A stretch of DNA of 64,000 nucleotides from Coffea arabica (lineage: Eukaryota; Streptophyta; Magnoliopsida; Gentianales; Rubiaceae): NCBI RefSeq assembly GCF_036785885.1, contig NC_092329.1:4154001-4218000 (forward strand), written 5' to 3'. Below are positions 35,698 to 48,110 of this stretch, piece by piece. Each line of letters begins with the position of its first letter. The first letter of the stretch is position 1. The notes beneath the pieces were generated by a model. That model was given only the letters and a program-made list of their open reading frames with translations, searched no databases and was not told where the DNA came from. Made by a program: the position numbers and the translations under genes.

Positions 35698-38384
35698 TCA
35701 ATAGTTCTCTGCAACCGGTCTGGAAGGAAACAGCCTCAGGAGAAATGTTAACAATGACCACAGGGAAAACACACCTAATATTTGGAAAGTCACTATCAAA
35801 GAAACCAATGCACCATTTCTTTCTAGCAATTGTTGGGTAATGGGTGCATCCTTCATCGCAAACATGAAGGTCTGAATAAATTGAACTGCTCGGGTAAGCT
35901 GATAGATCCTGTAAACCTGCAATGACACAGTTTGAGGACCTGAAATCCAAACTACACCATTCCCCATCAAAATGATATCTTCAATCCATTACAAGAGACT
36001 TCACATACCTCAAAGATGATGGTAACTAGGGGCCAGGAGGAGGACTCGCGGCTTTCAAGACGCTTTTCGAATAAAAATTGCACCAAACAGCCAGCTAAGA
36101 AGGGAGCTACTGCCACCAATGCAGGTAAGCCAAGCACAGGCCAGGTAACATAAACGGCTAAGAGAGGGGCAAAAATCTTAAAGCCCGTAATAAAGAAAAC
36201 GGAGGTTAAGTATCCTCTAAGCCCTGTTATTAGGCTCCACCTCTTTGCACTAAATTGCAGATATGGCTTTTGGACGTGGTCAGTGACACGCAAAAATGTT
36301 GCAAGCCCAATATAAAACATGACTTCAGAAGCGAGTGATGAAATAATTTCTGCATGGTCAGTCAAAAGGAACTTCATCAAAGCTTGCTTTTGACAATGAA
36401 GTATAATGAAACATCATGCAGATGCAAATACAAATCTGCTCCAAAATGTCCTAAGCATTGAAAAATCATAAACAGCGAAGTTAAACCTAAAAAACACAAA
36501 TAAGAGAACTGCGAAGAATAGCATCTTCCCTATTTCATCTTCTGCCCCTAGACTGAAGGTTATTTGCCTGCAACAGCTGGAGATAGACTGGGTATACAAC
36601 TATCCATAGAAAGGTAAAACCTCAAAATTAAACTTCATTTCTTCTTAATAGAATGTTTTAATCACAAAAGAGTCCTCTTAGGCAGTACTGTATTCTTTAA
36701 AAAAAAAAAAAAAGCACTGGCTTGAATATACTAGATTCTTCCAGGTTGACTTAAAAAAGTACTGAGACTCCACATGCTTTCTTATTATTCTTTTGAAACT
36801 ATTATTTACATGTCAAACTAGGAAAACTATTTCAAAATGGAGGATATATTTCCAACTCCTACCAGATTAGGCCAGCAAGTGGAGTAGGCAGTTTACTGCT
36901 CTCCTATTAGCAATATAGCCGGAAGGATGTTTATTTGAATCTAAGTATTCTGTCAATGAGCAGCCAATTAGTTCAACAGGATTTTTTCCAATGTAATTTA
37001 ACCAAGTTCATAAATCACTGAAGATGAGCACAATTTACAATATCAGCATATTCTACATCTCATTTGGAATCCCAAATGTTTCTGCAGGGTACAACAAAGT
37101 GGGATCAGTATAATTTGATTTACCACTCATTAACTACAATATGATATTGAAACTCACCACCCTAATGAAAAAAAATGTACCTTTCAGAAATATTAACCAC
37201 CACATCAATCCCTAGACCTCAACTTTCAGCCATTGACTTTAAATAACTTTGATCAAAGCTTAACCTCTAAGCACAATTTTATGACACTTTGTTAAGTCAC
37301 TCAGAGAATTTTTAATAAATGGTGATGCAAAAACCCAATAAAGTTTGTGCACAGAACAAGATTATCAATAACCTTATCTAAAATGTCTAGTACGAGGCAA
37401 CAATGAGCAGTGTGCTACAAGTGATTCACACGTATATTGTTGGAATACTACTACAAACCATCTCCCAAGATACCTTTAGGGTATAGATTCCATCCATGCA
37501 GTTCACAATTTTTCTTAATCACAGTAATTCAACCCTTTTTCCACGAAATGTTAAATAATGAAGAATTATGCGTAGCAAGAACCAGATATTCATGATAATA
37601 ACACCTGAGAGGAGCTCATCCCTGAAGAGGTCTACAACAGCATTGCCAAGAAAAAACCGCGGGAGCACTAAAGATGAGATCAAAGCAACAGGGGCCAATA
37701 CCCAAACAAAAGACCCTACATTTTCCTCCACAGGAGCTGATACCAATTTACTTTCTTCAACCGATTGGTGAGTGAGCCCCAGAAAAGAAACTGAACCCGG
37801 TTTACCACGAAATGGCTCCGACCCGTCAATTGCATTCACCTGTGCATCTCTAGGCTCCCTTCTTGGAGACGTCGATGTTCGAGGTTGCTCAGAATTAAGA
37901 GCACACAGTACATTCCTGCTCCTAAACCTCGATTTTACTGAAGGAATACCCAAAAAAAGGGTGAAATGAAAGAAGAATTTTAGCTTGCATTATAACCAAT
38001 CCTTTAGGATCACAGCTAATTGAAACAAAATTTACAAGAAATTTTAGACCCCTCATTTGAGCGTCTAATTGAGGAATGAGAAAGCATACATTTTAGTTCA
38101 TTTTGTAACAAAAAGAGTTTGCTTTGAGAATGCAACAGAGGCGTTGAGCTGCTTCTTTGGTGCTGAATCTAAAAGGGGAGCCTAAAAATAGAAATTTATT
38201 GCAAAATTGAGAATTTATAAGCAAAGAAAATAATACAAGGACATAAATTTCTGAACTAGTATCGGGTGAAAAAATGAAACTCTTGAGACGCCAGAAATCT
38301 ACTTACTTTGCGAGGATGAAATGGAGAAATTACAGGGAATGAGAGTTGATTGTGGACCCAGCCACACGCTGATTGCAATTCCAT
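35698..38384 (-). CDS. plastid polytopic membrane protein, function unknown
   Basis: Predicted 412-aa protein on the minus strand. Exons in transcript order: 38384-38307, 38168-38090, 37937-37523, 36567-36498, 36386-36009, 35916-35698. The last three introns are well supported by phase and sequence continuity; exons 1 and 2 are the least certain. The leader (MELQSACGWVHNQLSFPVIS, then HPRKIQHQRSSSTPLLHS) is Ser-rich and basic, as in plastid transit peptides. After a hydrophilic stretch come about seven membrane segments, among them FVWVLAPVALISSLVLP, GVIIMNIWFLLRIILHYL, MLFFAVLLFQALMKFLL, YLTSVFFITGFKIFAPLLAV, LPALVAVAPFLAGCLVQFLF and GALVSLIVTFQILGVFSL. It ends LLRLFPSRPVAENY. I recall similar uncharacterised proteins in other plants but no assigned function, and I give none. 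Donor GT at 36497-36496 is a weaker consensus. Confidence 0.72.
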
Positions 38385-40861
38385 ATGAATTAAATAGTGG
38401 CCGGGGGTTGAAGTAGGCAGCTGATATAGGCTGTGAATTGATGGGTTTAAGGAAGGAAAAGGCCGTCCTTAAACCCTATGAACCCCACTCCGCCGCGGCT
38501 CTTACGACTGTTCTTTCTGCGTTTTAGTGCACCGGCCGCTGTAGTTCGCCACGTGTAAGGTGACTGACGCCACCAAAAATGCTAAACATACAATTACCCC
38601 TTTTGTCAGTCCACCTTAGCAAATGAACTATTAAAACATTACAATTGATAAAAATAACCTCCATTTTAATTGTTAAAATTTTTTATGAAAATGGCACTCT
38701 TCATGTTCTATAAAGAAGCGACCTCCAAAAGTTTTCCAATTTCTTTCGATCATTCATCACATGAAAAAGTCCTCTCTCCTTCTTTCATAACATTTGCAAC
38801 TAAAACAGAAAAAAAAAAAAAAAAAATGTCCCAAGTTTCTTCAATTTCATTTTCTTGCTCTTCCTGTAGAGGTTGTTCAACACACGATATGGAAGATCCA
38901 ATCCAAGAAATCCCTGGAGGATGTGGTAAAATAGTACCTTTAAGAAGATCTTAGACTAATTTTTTTGGATATATTTTACGATAGATTTCTTGGAATCGAG
39001 GAAATAGATTTCTTGGATATTCAAATTATAATGTTTGATCTCTACGATAGACTAATTATTTTCTGTATTTTTTAGACAAATAAATTGAAATACGAAAATA
39101 TTTTTATCTATAATCGTCAATGGATAAACCAAATCTTTATGCAACTGGTGAGAAATATATGTGCTATATCCTATCCGAACTTGCGGACATTTATGTCAGT
39201 TCATTATTATTTATAGGAACGACATTATTGTCATTTTGATGTCATCAGTTAACATCGTTACTAAATGTTTACTTTGAGTGAGAAAAATAAAATTTGGGAG
39301 ATAAATTGCAAATACACCAAACTTGACGGGACTTCTTGTGATTAATCCGCTAAACATATGAGTAACTATATAACGCTTTGTTTTCTTTTCACTTGAGTGG
39401 ATCAGTAGTTACTCCTTGTTTAGCTGCAAGATGAGATTGACCCTTCTTCCACCTCTGCTCCCGGTATTGATAGAAAATGCCTACTAGAAATTTTAGCGAT
39501 TTGAAATATATTATTATAACCTAGGGAGCTTCTATTGTCCCTTTTGGAATATAACTTCAAGTTAAATTTACCATTAAATGGTGAAATAAGTATTATTGAC
39601 TATTATTAGATTATAGTAACAATTTCAAGGATTTAAAATTTAGACCATTATCCTTATTGAGAATAAGGAATGAATGGTACTCTAAAAGGATAGAATTTTC
39701 CTATTACTTATCGAATTCTAAGGACAAAAATCAAGCTCCATTAGGCCCAACTGCATCAGCAAGGAGAGGACCGGCCAAGTCCCAACTGGGCATGGCCCAA
39801 TACCGTAAACAATTAATGATTTTACAAAAGTTGATAACTACTGCCCAACCAAAACAATTAATTTAAGTTACGGACGCATTTAATTGCAGTGGTCCATCCT
39901 TTCAAAACTTTATGGCAATGGTCCATATTGCAAAAGTAGGTCGAATGTCTAGAAATATTACTAAATTTAAAAAATATCTCAACAGAGTCGTTTTACCTAC
40001 TTAAAATCCTTGTATTTTTAAAGTGTGGCGACCATTAAATATGATTTTTATGTTGCCTTTTTTATGGTTCCAGCAGGATGGGGAAAAATATTTTTTTTAA
40101 TCCACATACACAATCGCGCCATGTGGCGACTTTTTTTTTTTTTTTTTTTTTTAAGATTTGAACATGCAAATGCGGCGACCACCTTTTTTTTTATTTTATC
40201 AGACGCCAGATGCTTTGATCTAGAAAGTTAAATTAACTGTTCAATTAAAATAAAAAAAGTAAACAACTACTCCACATTTGAAGAGACGCAGGATATCACG
40301 TGTTGCATGTCGTCCTCTACTTCATTATTGTCCCTTTTTCTCTTTAAAAAAGATGTGTTTGCCAGTGACCTGGAAAAATTGACATTTGACAATCACCTGT
40401 CCTCAATCCTGATTTTACGAGCCAAGCTGAGAGCTGCCCTGCCCTTGACGGATAAGAAAATACGGGCGATGCTGGAAAAGCATATTTAGGGAGTTAACCC
40501 AATAGGGGAAAATTTTTCAAAAGAAGACAAAAATGGACAAAGAAAAGAGGTGGTTAAAATAGGAATATTGATGGGTATCGACCAAGTACTTCCTGTTTTC
40601 TTCAGAATTTTAAAAAAAAAAAAAAAAAAAAAATTTTACTTGAGCATAAGGTAGCAGCTGCTTGTTGGCCCAGATGCACCTAGGAAACTGACCGTAGTAG
40701 TGTTAATGTGTTAGCGAGCTCTGGACCATGCATGGGGAGGACGATGGAAGAGAAAGGGACACAGCTAAAGAAGCCAATCTATTACATCCGAAACCATCGT
40801 ATTACAACTTTACAAGTGGACAACAGCTAAAGAAGCCAATCCACTCCACTGGTTCTTAATT
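38385..40861. other. intergenic stretch
   Basis: Promoter side of the preceding minus-strand gene, then AT-rich DNA. A 94-codon plus-strand frame at 38670-38954 with CSSCRGCSTHD has no family match and a poly-lysine stretch produced by a poly-A run; it is not called. A long T run lies near 40132-40152 and a long A run near 40613-40632. Just before the next element, ACAGCTAAAGAAGCCAATC is duplicated (40763 and 40830). Confidence 0.4.
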
Positions 40862-41607
40862 GGGATAACATCCGAAACCTCCCTTGAGGTTTCTCCTACT
40901 ATCACTTGACATCTTTGAGGTTTTTGAAATATCACTTACCTCCCCTAATAAATGTAAAAAGATTATATTAATCCTAACTTGATACATAATTCACATATCA
41001 AATAAATGAATGTCAAATTTATTTATTTTTTAAAAAAAAAGAAACGAAAGTCACTTTCTTCTCCTTCCCTTTCCTCCATCATTCTCTCTTATTCATTTTT
41101 TGGATGACTATGCAATATTTTATTTGTAAATAAATTAAATTTTATTTATCTTTTTATTTTTTGTGATTGTAATAAAGTAGGTTATGATTTATTTGCTTAT
41201 TTTAAGTTATTTTTATAATAATTTGTACAATTTAATGGTTTGGGCAATGAGAAGATGTTGAAAAAAATAGTTCATAAGAAATTGGTTTTGAGCATATAGA
41301 GTTAAATTGGTGCAAGTATATTTCTTTTCAAATATCTTTTTTATTTTTTTAAAATTTATATTTTTATGAGATATAGCATTTTGATGTGGTAGTACTACAA
41401 GAGATTATTTTTTTAAGTGATGGTCTTCTTGGAGTAAACAAAGTGGTTTAGAAATATTTTTATTTAGCAATTGAAAGGGTAGTTTAGGATTTTTAAAAAT
41501 TTTGTTACACAAATAACAAAAGTAAGAAAGGTAAGTGATTTTTTAAAACTTTAAAGGTATCATGTGATATTAAGAGAAACCTCTGGGAAGGTTTCTGAAT
41601 TTATACT
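40862..41607. mobile_element. long-TIR MITE, GAAACCTCCC family, copy 1
   Basis: About 746 bp. The left end GGGATAACATCCGAAACCTC and the right end (TCTGGGAAGGTTTCTGAATT then TATACT) are inverted repeats recognisable over about 85 bases, including CACTTACC near the inner edge. The interior is AT-rich and non-coding. No clean target duplication was found, so this is the most decayed of the family. The ends match those of the elements at 43854 and 51971. Confidence 0.7.
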
Positions 41608-41648
41608 ATTAGATGCTAATGACATTGAAAGGTCTCTCTCTCTGTCTA

Positions 41649-41679
<31 letters not shown>

Positions 41680-43853
41680 TAATATGCAAAAAGTTACAGT
41701 AGGTTCTAGTTCAATTATGATCATGGATTAGAGCATACATACACTGAGAGACTAAAAGTCGCTCACAGAGGAAGAAAAGGTCTGGATTTGAGAATTTGAG
41801 AGCCAGTCATTCAGTGCATTTGCAGAAAGTTGATCCGTTTCTCCCCAGGAATAAACGGTACTGATTTGCACTGGAGAATTAACGTTGAACAATTAAGATG
41901 CATGCCGATCTTGCGCCAACATGCATTTTGTAGCTCTAAAATAGATTATACGATCATCATCCGCCGGTGCATTGCATCACATGTGAACATTATGCAGCTT
42001 CAGCTTCCCCAAAGTTCACGAACCTTCCTTCTTTGTCATTTCTGAAAAGTGAAAAGTGAAAATGAACGATTCTAAAACCAGCGAAACAAACGAGTCCTAC
42101 AGGATATATCCACTCCCGTCCTATCCGTTCCACGTTTCCGACGGAAAATATCTACTCCTATCCTTTCAACGTTATCCTGAAACGAGGTATCCGAGGAAAA
42201 CGTGTCGAGGGTACTTCAGATGTTAAACGCAGGACTAAAATATAATAGATATAATGCAATCAATTGTTCGATTAAGTAAAAAAAAAAAAAAAAAAAGCCA
42301 TTATAGATTGTTTGGTTACTAGTTCTCCGGTTTGATGTCCGAGAAACTAATTGGATATTGTTACCATTTAGTTAGTTGATAATCGACAAAATTTCAATAA
42401 TACATTACTAGTTTTAATAGAACTATCACTTACTACTATAAGAGTCAAGAGTTAATAACTTAAAATATATACTATTTTACAGTTGTAGCTTTTGTTCTTC
42501 GTATTTCTCTAAGGTAAACACGGGTTAAATTGGCTGAAAGGACAGTCAATCCAAAAAGAAAACTTATTAGTTATACCTCGACTGATGTGTGGCTTGGTAT
42601 TAGATACAGATCTTTTCAAAAAATAGCCGATTATGAACCAAATTTTAATAACCAAAATACTTGAATAATCATTTGATTAAACCTCTAATTAGAAATGCAT
42701 GTTTGGGCCGTTGCATAAGCCATCATAAAAAACCTCTAGTAACTGAAATTGGACTTTCCGCGCCCTTGCCGACCCTAAAAGCACTTAATTTCAATGATGG
42801 AGATGGCTGAATAATAATTGACAATGGACGAACGATCTCAAAACTTATTTATGGCAATTGAAAAAAAAATAATTTAAAAAAAAAAAGTGAAAATGGTCCC
42901 AACCACTCAAGTCACCAGCGGTGCAGTTGTTACGTTTCTTTAGACAATAATGCAAAAGTTTGCTTCTCTGCCAACTGTCAACTGCTTTATGCTTGATCAA
43001 AAATTTTCGTTTAAGTAAAAGGAAAGCTAGAGTTCGAGGACTAAGAAACAAATAGGGAAAAAGAGAGAGAACGGATAAGAGAGAAGATAAAATTGCATAA
43101 ACAAATGATAGACAGGAAAGAAAGGAGAGTAACTAGTTTAGTGGGGTGTTTGGTGTTTTCTGTCCCTTTTGGAGGTTTTTTGGGTTTTTTATTTGTGTGT
43201 GGGGGGACCACTTGTTGACATATTAAATCAAACCTAAAAAATATCAATGTCTATATTGTTAGTAATTCTATTGGAATGGAATCAAGTTATGGTAAATTTA
43301 TTGTTTAGTAATTAATACTTTATTAGAAAATTTCTTGTGGTGCAAGACTTGTTCACCACGCCATCTAATTTATAAATAGGGAGTCTTATTATTAATCAGT
43401 TGAGAAGATTGAAATTTGATAGCATTGTTATTGTGGTAAGCGATTAATATATTAATATTTGTATATATTTGTAAATTGCCTTCCCATAAACAATAATTAC
43501 ACGAAATTTATCTTTTTGGGTTCCACACTACTTCAATGGGGGGCTTTTACCAAATAATCTAACGTTTATTAGAAAATTTGAAATTAGTCTACATTTTAGA
43601 TTTTTTTTTCAAAATAGAGAATTTTTAGTTTGAAAAGGTAAATTCGAAGTCACATTTTCAAGTAGCAACTTTGAAACCGCCATTTAAAAGGGCGACTTTA
43701 GGACATAGCAAACAAAAGTCACAGGTGATTGAAAACAAATAACCTGAAATAGCATTCTCGAGTGGCAATTTTGAAATCGCCGTCATACGAGAGAGTGATT
43801 TTGAAGTCCCCCTTTCAAGTACAAAATCTCTAGTTGGGGAAGAATTGGAAAAA
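41608..43853. other. intergenic stretch
   Basis: AT-rich, no gene supported. It includes a TG/TA microsatellite at about 41648-41680, an A run near 42278-42296, and a patch at about 43640-43830 where GCAACTTTGAAACCGCC-like phrases repeat in degenerate form. Confidence 0.4.
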
Positions 43854-44672
43854 GGGATAATTTCAGAGACCTCCCCTAAGGTTTCTGACAATTTCACTGA
43901 GCCTCTCTTGAGATTTAAAAAATTACACATACCTCCCTTATCATTTAAAATGATAATTTTACCCTTAAATATTTTAATGAGATTCTCTTATTTGGTATAC
44001 TTATACTTAGAATGAATTTTAAAATTATTTTTTCATTCTTTTTCCTTCTTATTGCTTTATTTAAAATTTTTTACCAATAAAATTGTAGAACTACCACTAT
44101 TGTCTCTGGGTTTCTATTATAATTAAATGTCAAACTAGTGATTTTTTTGACGAGTTAATTTTATATGTAATCCAATATTTTTGCTGATTTTTGTTTTTTA
44201 TTTTTTGGTATTAAAATTAATAATAAATCAAAAAGAAATGGCCCAAAAACACTACTAAATTATGATAATCCCACTACTCCAAAAATTTATAAATTCTAAA
44301 TGAATTATTTCAAAATTTTCTTTCTATCTTATAAATCTAAATCAATAATAAAATACTATTAAAAATATCATATCATAGTAATAAAACTATTATTATAACT
44401 GTTTATCAAATAATAGATATGGACTTGAAAAATTTGGCACATTTTCCTTATAATTATACTAAATAATCTTATAATTGTATAGGAAAATAAATTAAAACAA
44501 ATTCTACAAGGGCATTTTTGGATCTTCATTTAAAAAATTGTCCAAGTCAATATTATTTTAAGGTCTTTTTACTAAAACTATCAAATCAAGGGAGGTAAAT
44601 ATAATTTTTCAAACATTAAGGGAATTCAGTGAAATTGTCAGAAACCTCAGGGGAGGTTTTTGAAATTATCCC
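43854..44672. mobile_element. long-TIR MITE, GAAACCTCCC family, copy 2
   Basis: 819 bp, starting GGGATAATTTCAGAGACCTC and ending GGTTTTTGAAATTATCCC. The terminal inverted repeats extend over roughly 85-100 bases. Flanks TTGGAAAAA (43845-43853) and TTGAAAAAA (44673-44681) make a 9-bp target duplication with one mismatch. Long TIRs plus 9-bp duplications are the Mutator-like signature. There is no coding capacity. The right end lies about 450 bases upstream of the first AOS gene. Confidence 0.82.
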
Positions 44673-44976
44673 TTGAAAAAATTGGACCACATTTGAAGTT
44701 TCCGGTAAAAAGCTGAATCATTGAGGTTAATAACCCTGGTTCAGGGTACGAAATGAAGCAAATACGAGAAATATATCCGCAGAAAATCAATTCAAATTCA
44801 TCCCCGCCTGCCTTTCACGACTCCACCAGGCCTCAACGACGTGCAAAAGTCAAGTACGAAACGCCAATCAATTTACTCTCAATGACCAGGCTTCCTAAAA
44901 TACCCAACGATGACAACGTGCCTGTCTAGTACCTACTCCTGCAAGGCCAATCTAGCGGTAGCTAGCTGTGTGTGTG

Positions 44977-44983
44977 TATAAAA
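44977..44983 (+). promoter_or_regulatory. TATA box of AOS copy 1
   Basis: TATAAAA directly after a short TG repeat, 137 bases before the ATG at 45120. It implies transcription start near 45010 and a leader of about 110 bases. It is the best core-promoter candidate in the window. Confidence 0.7.
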
Positions 44984-45119
44984 GGAGGCATTCTACAGAT
45001 ATTATGCGCAGCAATCCACTACTCGCCAAGTACATTCTCCAGTGCTCCCTCCACTCCCCCACACCCACCTCCCCCAAAAAAAGCTTCATTCCTGGTAAGT
45101 TTTCCAGGGTAAACAAAAC

Positions 45120-46625
45120 ATGGCCGCACTTTCCTCCACAGGTTTGCTCCAACCTCCATCAGAAACAACGTCACCAAAGCAGCAGGAGGCGACTCCTGTG
45201 TCACCCCAGCCAAAAACCACAGCCCCGCTGCCACTTCGGGAAATCCCCGGTAGCTACGGGCTTCCTTTCATAGGACCAATCAAAGACAGACTGGACTACT
45301 TTTACAACCAAGGAGAAGTCCAATTCTTCAGCACCCGGGTGGAAAAGTATAAATCCACCGTATTCAGATCCAACATGCCCCCTGGTCCTTTCATTTCTTC
45401 CAATTCAAAAGTTATCGTCATGCTTGATGGAAAGAGCTTCCCTGTCCTCTTCGACATTTCTAAAGTCGAAAAGAAAAACCTCTTCACTGGGACTTACATG
45501 CCCTCCACTAAACTCACTGGCGGATACCGTATCCTCTCCTATCTCGATCCGTCCGAGCCAAAACACACCAAGCTTAAAAACCTCCTGTTTTTCCTCCTCT
45601 CCAACCGCAAAGACCATGTCATCCCCGAGTTCCATAAAAGCTACACTGAACTGTTTGACAGCATAGACAAGGAATTTGCCGCTAAAGGCAGGGTCACGTT
45701 TGAGCAAGATGGAGCAGCTTTTCGCTTCTTAGGTCGAGCCTACTACGGCGCCGACCCGGCAGACTCCAGTCTCGGCCAAGACGGGCCTAAGTTGATCAAC
45801 AAATGGGTCCTTTTCTCTCTTCATCCCATTGCCTCACTCGGGCTGCCTAAGCTTATTGAAGACCCTTTACTACACACCTTCCCCTTCCCACCCTGTTTGG
45901 TGCAAAAAGATTACCGAAAACTCTACGATTTTATCAACGCGAACTCCACGTTCGTCCTGGACGAAGCTGAGAGAAATGGAATCGCACGTGATGAAGCGGC
46001 CCATAACCTCGTATTTGCTACGTGCTTCAATACCTTCGGGGGCATCAAAGTCCTCTTCCCCAACCTGATGAAATGGATCGGCCAAGCTGGAGTCGAACTC
46101 CACAAAAAATTAGCCCAAGAAATTCGATCAGCTATTAAGTCAGCCGGTGGCACTCTTACAACGCAAGCCCTCGAGAACATGCCTCTGACGAAGTCGGTTG
46201 TCTACGAGACTCTCAGGATCGAACCTCCGGTGCCTTACCAGTACGGGAAGGCTAAGATTGATTTGACTATTGAGTCCCACGATGCCAGTTTTGAGGTAAA
46301 GAAGGGGGAGATGTTATTCGGATACCAACCCTTTGCGACCAGGGATCCAGAGATTTTTGAGAGGGCCGAGGAGTTTGTGCCGGACAGGTTCGTGGGTGGA
46401 GGGGAGGAGTTGCTGAAGTATGTTTTGTGGTCTAACGGACCTGAAACGGAGAGTCCCACTGTCAACAACAAACAGTGCGCTGGGAAGGATTTTATCGGGT
46501 TCATTTCGAGGTTGTTCGTGGTGGAGATTTTCCGCCGTTACGACACTTTCGAAATTGAGGTTATGAAGGTTACGGCGCTGGGTTCTACTATTGACATTAC
46601 CTCTTTAACGAAAGCAAGCTCCTGA
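45120..46625 (+). CDS. AOS: allene oxide synthase, CYP74A, copy 1
   Basis: Intronless 501-aa P450 of the CYP74 clade. It dehydrates 13-hydroperoxylinolenate to an allene oxide, the committed step toward jasmonate, using no O2 or reductase. Visible features: LREIPGSYGLPFIGP after a short leader, NMPPGPFISSN, DGKSFPVLFD, LTGGYRILSYLDPSEP, an I-helix NTFGG instead of the usual P450 oxygen-binding Thr motif, the ETLR (ExxR) motif, and a heme-ligand NNKQCAGKDF with Cys453. The CYP74-specific insertion WSNGPETESP lies before the heme loop. The leader before LREIPG is only about 39 residues with acidic as well as few basic residues (SETTSPKQQEATPV), unlike copy 2. The C terminus reads EIEVMKVTALGSTIDITSL where copy 2 has EIEVGTSPLGAAVTVTSL. 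AOS rather than hydroperoxide lyase is favoured by overall sequence. Confidence 0.93.
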   Translation: MAALSSTGLLQPPSETTSPKQQEATPVSPQPKTTAPLPLREIPGSYGLPFIGPIKDRLDYFYNQGEVQFFSTRVEKYKSTVFRSNMPPGPFISSNSKVIVMLDGKSFPVLFDISKVEKKNLFTGTYMPSTKLTGGYRILSYLDPSEPKHTKLKNLLFFLLSNRKDHVIPEFHKSYTELFDSIDKEFAAKGRVTFEQDGAAFRFLGRAYYGADPADSSLGQDGPKLINKWVLFSLHPIASLGLPKLIEDPLLHTFPFPPCLVQKDYRKLYDFINANSTFVLDEAERNGIARDEAAHNLVFATCFNTFGGIKVLFPNLMKWIGQAGVELHKKLAQEIRSAIKSAGGTLTTQALENMPLTKSVVYETLRIEPPVPYQYGKAKIDLTIESHDASFEVKKGEMLFGYQPFATRDPEIFERAEEFVPDRFVGGGEELLKYVLWSNGPETESPTVNNKQCAGKDFIGFISRLFVVEIFRRYDTFEIEVMKVTALGSTIDITSLTKASS

Positions 46626-47762
46626 ACATAGAACCTGATGAATTGGGGGCAGCATACACCCTCATTCCAATGGAATTTCATTGTGGCCAAATAAAATAGG
46701 AAACACATCATGGAGATGCAAATATTTGTGTTCTGCAGTCTTCCATGCCCTCTTATAGCATTAAGAAAAGAGTGCCAAGTTCAAATAATATTCTAGAGCG
46801 TTCAAGAGCAGCATATGTACCTGTATTTGGTTGCAAGCTAAATTTTGGCTTTGTTTGTATTAGCGGTTTTTTGAGTTGTTTTTAAAATATTTTATTATAA
46901 CAATATGTGTAAAAAAATTTTACTTTAAATATTTTTAGTGATGTATTTTAGGGTGCCCTTTGAAAATATATTTTGAAGTATTTTTTAGGTTTAAAATATT
47001 AATGGGATACTTCTAAAAATTTGACCACCATTGCCCATCACCATCACTCACCACCCCTTCTCCTCCCTCCTTCCTCCCCATTCTTCCTCCCTTTTCCTTC
47101 TCCCCTCTTGCAACCCTCTTTCGCAACCCCTCTCCCCCTATTCTAGTCGTACTCCATAACCAAAAAATTGTTGCCGGCCAAAGATCTTATAGCCATTCTG
47201 GTCCCATTTTGGTTGGCCAAAGATTTGCTCATCATGGCTGGCAACAATTACAAAAATATTATTATTATTATCTAACAAGTAAAATCACAACACAACTCTA
47301 ACTCATACATTAGTCATCTAAAATCATGCTAATAAAAAATAGTTATATTTTGGGATCAAAGAAAAGGAAAAAATAGGAAACAAAGTCATAGATGCTTTTA
47401 TTTTGTATATTTTAAAACCATTTCCAAAAAAAATAAGTGAAATAATTCTTTAAAATTATTAAACAATAATAATGACAGCAAATGAAGATAAAGAAGATAA
47501 AATAGTAAAATCAAAATTTAATATAATAAAAAAAAGAAATAATACAAAAAATGTCCCAATCGCACAGGAGGAACACCCAACAACACTTGCGCCCCGTTCA
47601 AACGCCTTGGGGCTTGTCTCGCCCGGAGATTCAGCACAAAAACACCTTTTAAAAATATCTTTGGTTTCCGCAACCCAGCGCCCCAAGATGTACAACATGA
47701 ATCTAACTTCACAAAGCTTCACTCGTACGTTGCTGAAACCAGTTAAGGCCTACATGGGGTCT
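46626..47762 (+). other. AOS copy 1 3' UTR and spacer
   Basis: 3' UTR followed by AT-rich DNA with a CT-rich tract (about 47040-47130) and an inverted pair around 47166-47250 (TTGTTGCCGGCCA and TGGCTGGCAACAA). No gene is supported. Confidence 0.4.
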
Positions 47763-47920
47763 GTTTGGATTGTGAATTATTAGAGATATTTTTACTGTAA
47801 CACTTTTTGTGATGTGATGTATGTGAGATAAAAAGGTAATTGGGAAGGTAAAAAGGTGTATTGAAAATTGTAATGATGATGTAAACAAATAAATTTGGGG
47901 AAATAAAGCCCAATCCAAAT
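47763..47920 (+). mobile_element. small MITE, GTTTGGATTG family, copy 1
   Basis: About 158 bp starting GTTTGGATTG and ending CAATCCAAA. The body TGTAACACTTTTTGTGATGT, then GAGATAAAAAGGTAATTGGG, reappears inverted at 48735-48902. No coding capacity. The target duplication is not clear, so the superfamily is undetermined. Confidence 0.65.
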
Positions 47921-47955
47921 AAATTGTTTATTTACTTTTTTTTTCATGTTATGAA

Positions 47956-48110
47956 AGCTGTTTGAATAGAATATTATTTAAAATAATTAATGTAGTAGTT
48001 TTTGTACTGTGGTATATATGTAAGATAAAAAAAATAGGTAATTGAAAATATAAAAAGGCGAGTTAAAAAATATATTTATAATGTGAGCGAAATATTATTT
48101 AGAATAACAC
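47956..48110 (+). repeat. diverged copy of the GTTTGGATTG MITE
   Basis: GCTGTTTGAATAGAATATTA, then TAAGATAAAAAAAATAGGTA, follow the same order as the adjacent intact copy with many substitutions. It is probably an older insertion of the same family. Confidence 0.45.

Noticed and set aside
38670-38954. 94-codon frame with a Cys-rich CSSCRGC patch
   Set aside because: A poly-A tract creates its lysine run and nothing else supports a gene. A small zinc-binding protein was considered but lacks a repeated metal motif.
45302-46504. Several long antisense and alternate-frame ORFs within AOS copy 1
   Set aside because: Shadows of the GC-richer AOS coding sequence in other frames.
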